Origin: Pseudomonas sp. 14P_8.1_Bac3
GTDB taxonomy: Bacteria; Pseudomonadota; Gammaproteobacteria; Pseudomonadales; Pseudomonadaceae
Direction: 5' to 3'
Assembly (NCBI RefSeq): GCF_025466085.1
Contig: NZ_JANLOD010000008.1
Coordinates: 62,001 to 126,000, forward strand
DNA length: 64,000 bases
Shown: in pieces, positions 51,363 through 60,853 of the stretch
Position numbering within the stretch: the stretch's first letter is position 1
Layout of the letters: every line of letters starts with the position of its first letter
The notes under the pieces: model-generated
What the model was told of the DNA's origin: nothing
What the model saw: the letters and a program-made list of their open reading frames with translations, nothing else
Databases searched by the model: none
Made by a program: the position numbers and the translations under genes

Positions 51363-52301
51363 ATGCTTAGTCGAAATGATCTGCGCCGAACTGATATGAG
51401 CCTGCTTGTCCTTTTCGAAGCCATGATGCACGAGCGCAATGTCAGCCGCGTTGGCGAAAAATTTTTCATCGGGCAGCCTGCAGTCAGCAGCGCATTAGCG
51501 CGTTTACGAGTGATGTTTAACGACCAGTTGTTCATTCGTAATGGTCGCTACATGGAGCCGACGGCGCGTGCCGCAGATCTTCACGAACTGCTCACACCGA
51601 TGCTCGACACCATCGCGTCCACACTGGACCAAGTCGCCGATTTTGATCCTGCCGACAGCAACAGCACCTTTCACATCGGGCTTTCTGACGACGTCGAATA
51701 TGGTTTGCTGCCGATGTTCCTTCGTCATCTGAGGGCTGAGGCGCCAGGGGTAAAACTGGTGGTTCATCGAACGAACTGTAGCCATATGTCGAGCTTACTG
51801 GTCAGTGGCGAAATATCAGTGGGCATCAGTCATACCAGTGAACTGCCCGCGACCTCCAAACGTAAATTTCTTCGCCTGATCAGGTTCATGGCACTACGAG
51901 CCGACTTGGGAAACGAAGCCCTGAGTCTCGATGAGTTCTGCAGACGCCCTCACGCAACAATATCGTCCATGGGTAGTTTGATTGCCGATGTTGATCGAGT
52001 ATTGAAGCAGATATCCCGCACCCGGCTTGCCGTGCTAGATGTTCCGCATTTCAGCGCGCTGGCGGTGCTGCTGGCAGATAGCGACCTGCTGGCGGTCGTG
52101 CCGGATTATGTGGCGAATGCGATGGCCACGTGCGCAGGAATCAGGGCAGAGCCACTGCCGTTTGAAATAAGTGCTTTGGAATTATCGATGGTCTGGCGCG
52201 CTGTTGCCGACAATGACCCGGCTGAACGCTGGTTGCGCTCGCGCTTCAGCGAATATTTGAGTGATAGCAGCCGCCGGCTGTTGTCGATTGTCGCAGCCTG
52301 A
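51363..52301 (+). CDS. LysR-family transcriptional regulator
   Basis: A 312-residue regulator with N-terminal winged helix (LLVLFEAMMHERNVSRVGEKFFIGQPAVSSALARLRVMFNDQLF) and a binding domain. The N-terminal spacing is of the NodD/LeuO-like subgroup. An AAGAGGT site precedes ATG 51363. It is followed by response-regulator genes on the same strand, at intervals too large for a certain operon. Ligand unknown. Confidence 0.86.
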   Translation: MLSRNDLRRTDMSLLVLFEAMMHERNVSRVGEKFFIGQPAVSSALARLRVMFNDQLFIRNGRYMEPTARAADLHELLTPMLDTIASTLDQVADFDPADSNSTFHIGLSDDVEYGLLPMFLRHLRAEAPGVKLVVHRTNCSHMSSLLVSGEISVGISHTSELPATSKRKFLRLIRFMALRADLGNEALSLDEFCRRPHATISSMGSLIADVDRVLKQISRTRLAVLDVPHFSALAVLLADSDLLAVVPDYVANAMATCAGIRAEPLPFEISALELSMVWRAVADNDPAERWLRSRFSEYLSDSSRRLLSIVAA

Positions 52302-52525
52302 TGGGGTGCGAATCGCATCGCACACGGCTTGGCAGAAATTCTGGGATTTCCGTCATGTCCACTTTGCGCAGGCTCTTCTAGAATTACCTTGGGACGCTAT
52401 ACCCAACGCGAGCCCGAGCCTAGACGGCATACACCTTCAGCGTGATTTAGCGCGGGTACAGGGTGTAACTTTCACTCCATGAGGAGTTAACCCAATGACG
52501 GCGCCAGACCAGTGGACACTTTGCG

Positions 52526-53173
52526 ATGACCAGCCAGATGACCAGCACAGTGATAAATGATACTCCCTGCGTTTACATCGTCGATGACGATCGGCTTTTA
52601 AGAGAATCCTTGAGCAGCTTGTTGCGCTCTATCGGCTGGCGCGTAGAGATGTTTGCGTCGGTGGCTGAGTTCCTGAGCTACAAAAGACCTGAAATCAACA
52701 GCTGTCTGGTGCTCGATGTCAGATTGCAAGGTATCAGCGGGCTGGATTTCCAGAACCAACTTGTCAAATCTCAAGAGACGCTCCCCATTGTTTTCATGAC
52801 TGGGCATGGCGACATAGCAATGTCGGTCAAGGCAATGAAGGCCGGCGCGGTGGACTTCCTGGCAAAACCGTTCCGTGAACAGGATTTGCTGGATGCCGTA
52901 GGTTTGGCACTTCGCAAGGATGCGGAGCAACGCGAAGCGAACAAGAGCATGACCGAACTGAGTAATCGCTACCGAACATTGAGCGCTCGCGAACAGGAAA
53001 TCATGGCGATGGCCGCCTCAGGCTTGATGAATAAACAAATTGCCAGCGAGGTGTGCTTGAGTGAAATCACTGTGAAAATTCATCGCTCGAATGTCATGAA
53101 GAAAATGCATGCCAAGACGTTTGCCGAATTGGTACGCATGGCGGAAACCCTGAAATTAGGCCAAAAAAAATAA
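52526..53173 (+). CDS. FixJ/NarL-type response regulator
   Basis: A 215-residue regulator. Receiver domain residues 1-125: acidic pocket Asp20-22, phosphoacceptor Asp64 (LVLDVR), Thr92 and Lys114 (FLAKPF). A linker follows, then a LuxR-type helix-turn-helix (SAREQEIMAMAASGLMNKQIASEVCLSEITVKIHRSNVMKK). The FixJ layout matches the PAS-HisKA kinases encoded in this region, so one of them is the likely partner, but pairing cannot be read from sequence. The start could also be a Met four codons in. Confidence 0.88.
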   Translation: MTSQMTSTVINDTPCVYIVDDDRLLRESLSSLLRSIGWRVEMFASVAEFLSYKRPEINSCLVLDVRLQGISGLDFQNQLVKSQETLPIVFMTGHGDIAMSVKAMKAGAVDFLAKPFREQDLLDAVGLALRKDAEQREANKSMTELSNRYRTLSAREQEIMAMAASGLMNKQIASEVCLSEITVKIHRSNVMKKMHAKTFAELVRMAETLKLGQKK

Positions 53174-53278
53174 AATATATATACCCATGTATTAATTAAG
53201 GTAAAGCGGACAGGGGGTATGGTATGGGAAGGGACAGTCAGCAGACTTGACCACTATTATCATTGGAAGGCGAGCAAA

Positions 53279-53662
53279 TTGGTTACCCGCCAAGCAATAG
53301 CCATTATCGATGACGACGACAACGTTCGCTCATCCCTCGACAGCCTGCTGCGTTCATATGGCTATTCTGTGCATCTATATGACAGCGCCGAAACATTTCT
53401 AACCTCGGGCAGGGTCATTTCGACGGCTTGCATAGTGTCCGATATTCAAATGCCTGGCGTGAACGGGTTGCAGATGTACCAACATCTCCTGGCGCAAGGG
53501 CATGTTATTCCGGTGATTTTCATTACCGCCTCTGCCGACGATGCGCCACGCGTTGCGGCCTCCAAGCTTGGGGCTTGCTGTTACTTGTCCAAACCATTCG
53601 ACGGGCAAAGCCTTATCAACTGCCTGGACATAGCGCTTAAATCAAATAATAAGGCGCATTAG
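53279..53662 (+). CDS. receiver-only response regulator, TTG start
   Basis: A 127-residue receiver: Asp11-14, phosphoacceptor Asp55 (CIVSDIQMPG), FITASADDAP and YLSKPF. No output domain follows. The open frame begins at ATG 53219, but that codon abuts its GGGGG site. TTG 53279 has GGAAGG at proper spacing and gives an N-terminus that aligns with the paralog at 58847-59221. Single-domain receivers often act as phosphate relays or sinks. It follows the FixJ-type gene. Confidence 0.78.
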   Translation: MVTRQAIAIIDDDDNVRSSLDSLLRSYGYSVHLYDSAETFLTSGRVISTACIVSDIQMPGVNGLQMYQHLLAQGHVIPVIFITASADDAPRVAASKLGACCYLSKPFDGQSLINCLDIALKSNNKAH

Positions 53663-53857
53663 AAAGTACTCCGCCCTAAAGGCTGACACCCTCCCCTTAC
53701 GCCAATCCGCCTGCCATTATACGAAGGTATAGCAGGCTGAAACTTAATGATTAGCGAGACCAACTAATGTGGCAATGACTGCAAGGACCAGGCTGATTAC
53801 AGTGGAGCTCTGTGTAAGAACGATCCGCCCTCTTAACATACGACTCCGGGGTTTAAC

Positions 53858-55057
53858 ATGAAACGACATATTCTCGTACTGGGTGCTGGATTTGGTGGTG
53901 TATGGAGCGCACTGAGTGCTGCACGAATACTGGACCAGCATAGCTGCACAGATGTGCAGATCACGCTAATTGCCCCCCAGGCAGAACTCCGTATTCGTCC
54001 ACGATTCTATGAACCGAACGTCCATGAGATGAAGGCGCCTCTGGGTGAACTGTTCGACGCCGTCGACATCAAGTTCATCCAGGGAACGGTTGACGGGATT
54101 GATGCAGCCAACAAACGCGTTCAGTACAGCACAGCGCCCGGCATTCATACCTGGATCAACTACGACAAGCTGGTACTTGCTACGGGTAGCCGACTGAACC
54201 GGACCAATCTAGAGGGTATTGAACACACCTTCGACGTGGATGAAATCGAGACTGCCGCGCACCTTGAGGGGCACATCAAAGCCTTGGGCAGTTTGCCTGA
54301 CACGGATGCTCGCAACACGGTAGTGGTGTGCGGCGGTGGATTTACTGGAATTGAAACCGCTACCGAAATGCCGACGCGCCTGCGTGCAGTGCTCGGCGCC
54401 GAAGCGAAGATCAACGTGATAGTGGTTGATCGCGGTACGAAAATCGGTGCCGCTCTGGGCGAAGGTATAAGCCCCTCGATCGCCCAGGCCTCCGCAGACC
54501 TGGGTATCGAATGGTGCCTGGACTCCTCTATAACCGCCATCGATCCGAACGGGGTTACCCTTGCAGATGGTCGTCGCATCGAATCGAAGACAGTCATCTG
54601 GACTGTTGGGTTCCGTGCAAGCCCTCTTACAGAGCAGATTGCAGGCGAGCGGGATCCGCTGGGGCGTCTGCATGTGAATGCAGATCTCAAGGTCGTTGGA
54701 CAAAACGATATCTATGCCGCTGGCGACGTCGCCCATGCAGCCACGGATGACCAGGGGCACATCGCCGCAATGTCCTGCCAGCACGCTATTTCGCTGGGTC
54801 GACATGCCGGTAATAACGCCGCCGCGGCTTTGCTGGGGGTTCCTACCACCGCTTATAGTCAACCCAAATACGTGACCTGCCTTGATTTGGGTGAGTGGGG
54901 TGCGGTTTATACAGAGGGTTGGGATCGCCAATTAAAGTTGGTAAAAGAGGAAGCCAAAGAACTGAAACACAATATCAACTCTATCTGGATTTATCCGCCC
55001 GTAGCAGAGCGTACAACAGCATTGTCAGCAGCAGACCCGTTAATTCCGGTCGCGTAA
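53858..55057 (+). CDS. type II NADH dehydrogenase-like FAD/NAD oxidoreductase
   Basis: A 399-residue flavoprotein: FAD-binding VLGAGFGGVWSA (6-17), NAD-binding VVCGGGFTGIETA near residue 150, and the C-terminal FAD block DIYAAGDVAHA. Two Rossmann folds without a transmembrane segment fit NDH-2-type enzymes, which pass electrons from NADH to quinone or another acceptor. An intact version of the remnant at 37246. It ends at a strong terminator. It lies near catalase, so a redox-stress role is inferred. Confidence 0.85.
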   Translation: MKRHILVLGAGFGGVWSALSAARILDQHSCTDVQITLIAPQAELRIRPRFYEPNVHEMKAPLGELFDAVDIKFIQGTVDGIDAANKRVQYSTAPGIHTWINYDKLVLATGSRLNRTNLEGIEHTFDVDEIETAAHLEGHIKALGSLPDTDARNTVVVCGGGFTGIETATEMPTRLRAVLGAEAKINVIVVDRGTKIGAALGEGISPSIAQASADLGIEWCLDSSITAIDPNGVTLADGRRIESKTVIWTVGFRASPLTEQIAGERDPLGRLHVNADLKVVGQNDIYAAGDVAHAATDDQGHIAAMSCQHAISLGRHAGNNAAAALLGVPTTAYSQPKYVTCLDLGEWGAVYTEGWDRQLKLVKEEAKELKHNINSIWIYPPVAERTTALSAADPLIPVA

Positions 55058-55095
55058 TACCGTGTAGTCTTCCCGTAAAAGTTGTAGGTACTTTC

Positions 55096-55128
55096 GCCTG
55101 GCCAATATCTTGGGCCAGGCATTTTTTT
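55096..55128 (+). terminator. Rho-independent terminator
   Basis: GCCTGGCC and GGCCAGGC pair, followed by seven T. It ends the NDH-2-like gene. Confidence 0.88.
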
Positions 55129-55297
55129 GCCTTCAATAAGCGCATCGGTCATAAAACATACCACCGTATCATCCCATCATACAAACTGACTAATAGATAT
55201 ACCGATGTTAGGTTTGATCGCGTTCATACACACATCAATACTGTCACTGCAAAGTAAACACCCAGATTAAATCTCCAACTTATTTGCAGGTGTAAAC

Positions 55298-55690
55298 ATG
55301 AAAATATTACCTTTGATTTTCTCCATGGCCGTTTCAGCCGTTGGTGGCACATTTGCTGTCACCAGTTGGGCAGTAGAGGGAAGCGCGCAAAACGTTAGTA
55401 CAAGTGTCCTCCGCACCCATCGAGATCACATCGCGGAGGGTGCTGGAGGCGCCGACTCGGAGCGTGTTGCCTCCGATGGTGCTGATCGAGTAGGCGATAA
55501 CCGCGTCGCCTCCGATGGTGCCGATCGAATAGGTGGCAGTCGCGTCGTGTCCGACGGCGCCGAACATGTGGGCGCCAGCAGGCTGGCAGATTCGGGCTAC
55601 CGAACTTCACCGGAGGTACGGGTCGCCGATACGGGATATTCAGGTATCAATCAGGCGGCCAGTACTTACTTCTGCGGTCCCTGCCGATGA
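55298..55690 (+). CDS. exported repeat protein of unknown function
   Basis: A 130-residue protein with a signal peptide (LIFSMAVSAVGGTFAVTSWAV) and then tandem 13-residue repeats (VASDGADRVGDNR, VASDGADRIGGSR, VVSDGAEHVGASR) plus two degenerate copies. In the DNA, three 39-bp units start at 55466, 55505 and 55544. The repeat is Asp/Gly-rich, compatible with calcium binding or a periplasmic spacer. An AGGTG site precedes the ATG. Family not recognised. Confidence 0.62.
   Translation: MKILPLIFSMAVSAVGGTFAVTSWAVEGSAQNVSTSVLRTHRDHIAEGAGGADSERVASDGADRVGDNRVASDGADRIGGSRVVSDGAEHVGASRLADSGYRTSPEVRVADTGYSGINQAASTYFCGPCR
55466..55582 (+). repeat. 39-bp tandem repeat, three copies
   Basis: Units at 55466-55504, 55505-55543 and 55544-55582 encode 13-residue motifs of the exported repeat protein; the third unit has diverged. 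Confidence 0.8.
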
Positions 55691-55893
55691 CCGGCTGACG
55701 CAAGTCGAAGGGAAAACGCAAATCCAGTGTGAGGTCCATCATCCCGATGAAGCGTCGAGGTGATGGACCGATAAGTTCCAAGTTCAAAATCCGACAGGCA
55801 TGAAAGCTGGGTTAATGGTTTATTGCCAAACATTGTTTAATTTCAAAAACAACCCTGCCTCGATATCTTAAATTCAAGGGATGGCGCAGCGGC

Positions 55894-57159
55894 ATGAGTA
55901 ATACCGATTCCCCAAGTAAAGGCAAGCGCGCGGGTATAAACCTGCTTTCGTATTTCGTCACACCCGACTATACCGCGAAGATGAGCACTCCCCCCTCAAC
56001 AGTGTCAGTAAAAGCCGCTATGAGACATGGCTAATCTGGGGCATCGGCTTAGTCGTCACGGCTGGCATCATCGTGATCAACATGGCAGCCCATCACCGAG
56101 ACATTGCCGCTACGGTTATCTACCTGACATTGCTGTTAATGGCCGCCAATGTCTTCACTATCAGGATCGTGGTGGGTGTGTACCTGGTGTGCATGGCAAC
56201 CATTGTGGTGATGTTCTTCGTGGATGCGGGATATCAGGACTGGGACACGTTCACCAGTTTCGTCCGCTGTCTGACGGCATTGTCGGCCATTGGATTCCTT
56301 GCCACTCGCGCCAAACAAGCGGCGGACAACCTGCATCTGCACCAGATTTACCTGACCGGAGCTCAGCGTCTGAGCCACACAGGGAGCGTTAATTTCAGCG
56401 CCATGACCGAGCTCATGTCGTGGTCGGGCGAAAGCGCGCGTATTTTTGAATATCCGGTGGGTATGCCTGTATCCAAGGCGATGGTGCTGGCCCGTACTCC
56501 TGTGGAGGACCATGTGCAGGTCCACGATGTCTTCGCACGAGCGGCTCGACGTGAGCCGCAGATCGAAATCCGCCATCGATTGCTGATGCCAGACGGTCGA
56601 ATCAAACACGTGCACATGATCGCAACCCCTGACCGCTATCACTAGCAGCGCCGAAGGTTGCCGCCGTTGGTTGGACCGACCGCATCCGGAAATACCCGAA
56701 GCCATGCGCGCACTGAACCAGATCAACGATAGCGCACGCCGGGCCAGCGAAGTCATCAGTCGTGTCAGGGCACTGGCGCGCAAGACCAACCCAGTGCGCC
56801 GACCAGAACGGCTCAACGACATCATCAAAGAAACGCTCAACGTGGTGCATTACGAAATAAACGATACCTGTCAGGCAATGAGTGGTGTCGAACAGCATCG
56901 CCGTCTGCTACGCGTAAGAACATCCCTCACAGAGGACGAGGTGACCCTTGAAATTTCGGACGGTGGGCCGGGGATAGACCCTGACGTATTCCCATCGTTG
57001 TTCACTCCGTTCTTCAATACCCGGGAAAGCGGAATGGAAATGGGGTTGTCGATCTGTCGATCGATTATTGATTTTCATGAAGGAAAGATCTGGGCGCGTA
57101 ACTTGATAAACGGTGCATCGTTTTTTATCTCCCGGCCTAAAATACAACCGCCGGAATGA
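55894..57159 (+). pseudogene. decayed sensor histidine kinase, H-box and N-box deleted
   Basis: Begins MSNTDSPSKGKRAGINLL; a frameshift near 55990 takes the frame to the membrane segment (IWGIGLVVTAGIIVINMAAH). A PAS-like part runs to KHVHMIATP and is fused at about 56630, out of frame, to LTAITSS...RRWLDRPHPEI. Compared with the intact paralogs (60854 and 62615), roughly 65 residues including the phosphoacceptor His are missing. A second, in-frame gap removes the N-box (between VVHYEI and NDTCQAM). DGGPGI and MGLSICRSIIDFHEG remain. It cannot be an active kinase. Confidence 0.85.
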
Positions 57160-57268
57160 TCCATTACCTGATACCCCACAACAGCTTGAAAGGTATGGAG
57201 CGAACCTCGCGATAGCCAGACATCTACGGAAGAAACCAACTATCGCAATCGAGCCCGCTCCATCATTC

Positions 57269-58714
57269 TTATTTACGGTCGAGCTGGGCCAGCGCCTCGG
57301 CTATCCCCTTCCCGTAAGAACGGTCTGCTTGAGTGCAATGCGCGATATGGCGCTGCATCACCTCCTGAGAAACACCGCTAAGCGCACGCGCGGTGTTTTC
57401 GAACAGCCTCTGTTTGTGAGATGCCGACATCAGACGAAACAAGTTGCCTGGCTGTTCAAAATGGTCGTCGTCTACACGATGGTCCCAATGACCCGCCGCA
57501 CCGGAAACCATCAGCGGCGGCTCGCGCCATTCCGGTTGATCTGCCCAGGTGTCTTCGCTGTTGGGAACATAGGCCAGTTGGCCTCCATAGTTACCATCCA
57601 CGCGCATGGCGCCATCGCGGTGAAAACCGTGCACTGGGCAACGGGCGGCGTTGACGGGAATCTGGTGATGATTGACGCCGAGGCGATAACGCGCGGCATC
57701 GCCATAGGCGAAGAGGCGCGCCTGCAACATCCGGTCAGGTGAAAAACCAATGCCCGGCACCACATTTGACGGTGAAAACGCAGCCTGTTCGACTTCTGCA
57801 AAAACGTTTTCCGGGTTGCGGTTCAATTCAAAATGGCCCACTTCCATCAGTGGGTAATCTTGATGCGGCCAGACCTTGGTCAGGTCGAACGGATTGACAG
57901 CGTGTTCTCCAGCCTGGGCCTCGGACATGACTTGTATGTAAAAGGTCCAGCGCGGAAAGTCGCCCGCTTCGATGCTGTCGTACAGATCTCGATGATGGCT
58001 TTCCCGGTCTTGACCTATAAGCGTTTGCGCCTCGGCGTCGCTCAAGTTCTGGATGCCTTGCTGCGATTTGAAGGTGAACTTGACCCAATACCGCTCGTTG
58101 TCGGCGTTGATCAGACTGAAGGTGTGACTGCCAAAACCGTGCATATGCCTGTAGCTGCGCGGGATGCCGCGCTCGCTCATGAGGATAGTTATTTGGTGCA
58201 AAGCTTCAGGCAGGGACGTCCAGAAATCCCAGTTGCTCTGCGCATTGCGCATACCGGTGCGAGGGTCACGCTTGACCGCGTGGTTAAGGTCCGGGAAGCG
58301 CAACGGATCGCGGAAAAAAAACACCGGCGTGTTATTGCCCACCAAGTCCCAATTGCCTTGTTCGGTATAGAACTTCAAGGCAAAACCACGAATGTCTCGC
58401 TCGGCATCGGCTGCGCCACGCTCGCCGGCCACGGTGGAAAATCGAGTGAAGATCGGTGTTTGCTTTCCCACTTCTGAGAACAGTTTAGCCTTGGTATAAC
58501 GCGTTACATCCTGGGTCACAGTGAACGTTCCATAGGCGCCGGAACCTTTGGCATGCATGCGCCGCTCTGGAATCACTTCACGGTCAAAATGCGCGAGTTT
58601 CTCCAATAACCAGACATCCTGCAGTAACGCGGGGCCACGATGGCCGGCGGTCTGTATATTGAAGTTGTCGACGACAGGCGCCCCGTTGATCGAGGTAAGT
58701 TTTTGTTTAGCCAT
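57269..58714 (-). CDS. katA: monofunctional catalase (small-subunit clade)
   Basis: A 481-residue catalase. Distal His54 ([12 protein letters not shown]), Asn in [12 protein letters not shown], and the proximal Tyr in [13 protein letters not shown]. Length and lack of a C-terminal flavodoxin-like extension place it in the small-subunit clade 3 type. An AAGGAGC site fixes ATG 58714. It decomposes hydrogen peroxide. It is likely induced by stress, but no OxyR site was verified. It is convergent with the decayed kinase. Confidence 0.92.
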   Translation of the reverse strand: MAKQKLTSINGAPVVDNFNIQTAGHRGPALLQDVWLLEKLAHFDREVIPERRMHAKGSGAYGTFTVTQDVTRYTKAKLFSEVGKQTPIFTRFSTVAGERGAADAERDIRGFALKFYTEQGNWDLVGNNTPVFFFRDPLRFPDLNHAVKRDPRTGMRNAQSNWDFWTSLPEALHQITILMSERGIPRSYRHMHGFGSHTFSLINADNERYWVKFTFKSQQGIQNLSDAEAQTLIGQDRESHHRDLYDSIEAGDFPRWTFYIQVMSEAQAGEHAVNPFDLTKVWPHQDYPLMEVGHFELNRNPENVFAEVEQAAFSPSNVVPGIGFSPDRMLQARLFAYGDAARYRLGVNHHQIPVNAARCPVHGFHRDGAMRVDGNYGGQLAYVPNSEDTWADQPEWREPPLMVSGAAGHWDHRVDDDHFEQPGNLFRLMSASHKQRLFENTARALSGVSQEVMQRHIAHCTQADRSYGKGIAEALAQLDRK

Positions 58715-58846
58715 GGCATGCTCCTTTAAGATCATATTTCGTTGGAAACCGTGAAAAAATCGAATGAGCGATAATTAATGAAGTTAAAACTTTCGCCGCA
58801 GAACAAGACAATCTTTGCGCTTGAGGAGCAAATCTGTTTGTCAACA

Positions 58847-59221
58847 TCAACGGCTACGTTTCAAAATCTTTTCTATGCACGCCAATAATGCGTCTGCGCT
58901 GAACGGCTTGGAAAAATAAGCTTCGGGCTTTCTGACGTTGGCACTAAATTGCGGTGGTGGCCCAAGCATCCCGGTAATAAAAATTGTAGGGATATGGATA
59001 CCCATAGTTGCAAGCGCCTCATACATTTTCACCCCGCACATTCCAGGCATCTGAATATCTGAAATAAGACAGTCAGTCTGTTCTGGACCATACGACTCAA
59101 GAAAAGCCAACGCGCCGGTGTAGGTATGCACTGTATAGCCGTAAGAGCGGAGCAAACTGTCCAATGCTGTAAGAACAAATTCATCATCATCGACGACTGA
59201 AATAATTGCTGAATTGGACAT
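58847..59221 (-). CDS. receiver-only response regulator
   Basis: A 124-residue receiver closely similar to the one at 53279: VVDDDEFVLTALDSLL, phosphoacceptor Asp55 (CLISDIQMPG), FITGML and YFSKPF. Start at ATG 59221 aligns both paralogs; the frame begins at 59269. No output domain. It may relay or drain phosphate from the neighbouring sensor kinases. Confidence 0.85.
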   Translation of the reverse strand: MSNSAIISVVDDDEFVLTALDSLLRSYGYTVHTYTGALAFLESYGPEQTDCLISDIQMPGMCGVKMYEALATMGIHIPTIFITGMLGPPPQFSANVRKPEAYFSKPFSADALLACIEKILKRSR

Positions 59222-59393
59222 GCGAGACCTGATCTTTGCGGGTGGCCGTAGTGCTTGCCAATCCTGCAAGATACGCGCTCGATAATATAGAATGGGTATC
59301 TTTATGGTTTTGCGCCGTCAGGAGCGCCTCGCCACTTGAGTGAAGTTGCTCAAGCTTTGTTATTATTTCCGTGTTTCAAACAACAGGCAGCAT

Positions 59394-59969
59394 TTACCCA
59401 GCATCACGGTCGCCAAGGTCGCCTTTGATTAACGCCAGGAAACGAGTGCTGTGATGAATGCATTTTTCAAAATAGCGATTGCTCGCGCTGTCTTTGTTAG
59501 CCACAGCGTGTTCGTGGTAGTTGCTAAGCAACGTGACAGAGTCCTGCAGTCGGTGCGCCCGCTGATGAATGTTCAGCAGGCAATCAGCGAAACAGTTTGA
59601 CTCGCAATGGTCATTCAAACTGTACAGGGTAGCGACCTCGGTGTAGCCACCTAAGTCAGTAATACTGCTCGCTAAAAATTCGGCATACTCGATATTGGTT
59701 TGCACAAGCTTGCGAAACAGATGGTGCAAAGGCAGAAAGCTGACATTGCGCAGGTGCTGCTGGCCGCGTTTAAGTTGCGCAAGGATGCCCAAGGCAATAC
59801 CCAGCGTTTGAGTCAATGTATCGATGATGTCTACGCGCTCGGCACTGGATAAAGAGGTGTGCGCGCCGTAACTACTAATACGTAGTGGATGACTGACCAT
59901 GTACATCTTGTGCAATGCGTTCATGACAACCGTCTCAGGGTGGCGCTTCGGCGCGATAAGTTTATTCAT
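59394..59969 (-). CDS. Dps-like ferritin-fold protein
   Basis: A 191-residue helical protein. TLGIALGILAQLKRGQQHLRN, then FLPLHHLFRKLVQTNIEYAEFLASSITDLGGYTE, follows the Dps order of helices (HW.LRG..F..LH..FD.......D..AER...LGG) with His and Glu at the expected ferroxidase positions, though the helix identity is modest. Dps-type proteins store iron and protect DNA from peroxide. The gene sits between catalase and GlxA-like genes, fitting an oxidative-stress context. The N-terminal 30 residues are extra. Confidence 0.6.
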   Translation of the reverse strand: MNKLIAPKRHPETVVMNALHKMYMVSHPLRISSYGAHTSLSSAERVDIIDTLTQTLGIALGILAQLKRGQQHLRNVSFLPLHHLFRKLVQTNIEYAEFLASSITDLGGYTEVATLYSLNDHCESNCFADCLLNIHQRAHRLQDSVTLLSNYHEHAVANKDSASNRYFEKCIHHSTRFLALIKGDLGDRDAG

Positions 59970-60093
59970 CTGATGTGTCCAGCCTACGCCCAGACAACTT
60001 CGATAACACTCCTACCTTCAGACAGCGAACTAGCACATGGGGTCAGGGCCTCTATACCTAGGTATAAACGGTTAGCCGCGCAAGGACTTCAGC

Positions 60094-60804
60094 TCATACG
60101 CCGGACGAATATTGCGATTTCAGCAGTGGGCTCCATAGCTCCTGGTTGTCCGGGCGCCGGTAGTACAGCAACAAGTGACGGGCGACCTGCATCGCTACTT
60201 CCCGGCCATTATCGGCTTCAACCAGTGCGAGGGCCAGATCGATCCCTGCGCTGACTCCAGCGGCAGTCCATATTGATTTTTGCTGAACGAAAATAGCCTC
60301 ACGATCAAGTTGGACATGCGGGAACAGTTGCTCGAAGTAATCGGCCATCGTCCAGTGAGTCGCTACACGCAGGCCATCAAGTAACCCGGCGCTGGCCAGG
60401 AAAAACGCGCCACTGCATATCGATGTAGTGCGATCTGCGGTGGTTGAAAACGCTCGCAACCAGTCGATCAGCGCTATGTTGTCGACTAAAGCCTGCCGAA
60501 TGTGTGGAGAGCCCGGGACAATCAACGTATCTATAGGATCAAGGGCTATTTCATCCAGACCTTGGGTTTGTACGACAAGGCCCTCCCCGGTACGGACCGC
60601 CCCTCCAATCAGGCTCACTGTGTGCAGGTTATAGCCAGGCAGCTCAAGCTGGCTGAGCATTCGAGTCGCCGCCCAGAACACGGTTTGGGCACCCGTCAGA
60701 TCCAGAAGGCCCATTTGCGGATAAGCCACGAAAATGACTGTGCGAGGTTGCGTTCGCAAAGGGTTGATCTGTTCAAGGTGAGGGGGCGTATCTTTTATGG
60801 CCAA
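60094..60804 (-). CDS. DJ-1/PfpI protein, GlxA relative without AraC domain
   Basis: A 236-residue protein aligning along its length with the first domain of the GlxA regulator at 37728 (same nucleophile block SICSGAFFLASAGLL). It ends at KSQYSSGV, exactly where the other protein begins its AraC part. The DNA-binding domain is missing, so it is either a truncated regulator or an enzyme/sensor alone. No AraC remnant follows downstream. Confidence 0.75.
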   Translation of the reverse strand: MAIKDTPPHLEQINPLRTQPRTVIFVAYPQMGLLDLTGAQTVFWAATRMLSQLELPGYNLHTVSLIGGAVRTGEGLVVQTQGLDEIALDPIDTLIVPGSPHIRQALVDNIALIDWLRAFSTTADRTTSICSGAFFLASAGLLDGLRVATHWTMADYFEQLFPHVQLDREAIFVQQKSIWTAAGVSAGIDLALALVEADNGREVAMQVARHLLLYYRRPDNQELWSPLLKSQYSSGV

Positions 60805-60853
60805 TGGTTGATCTCCAGGTGATTCATAGCAACTCGGATATAAATGAGGCTCA

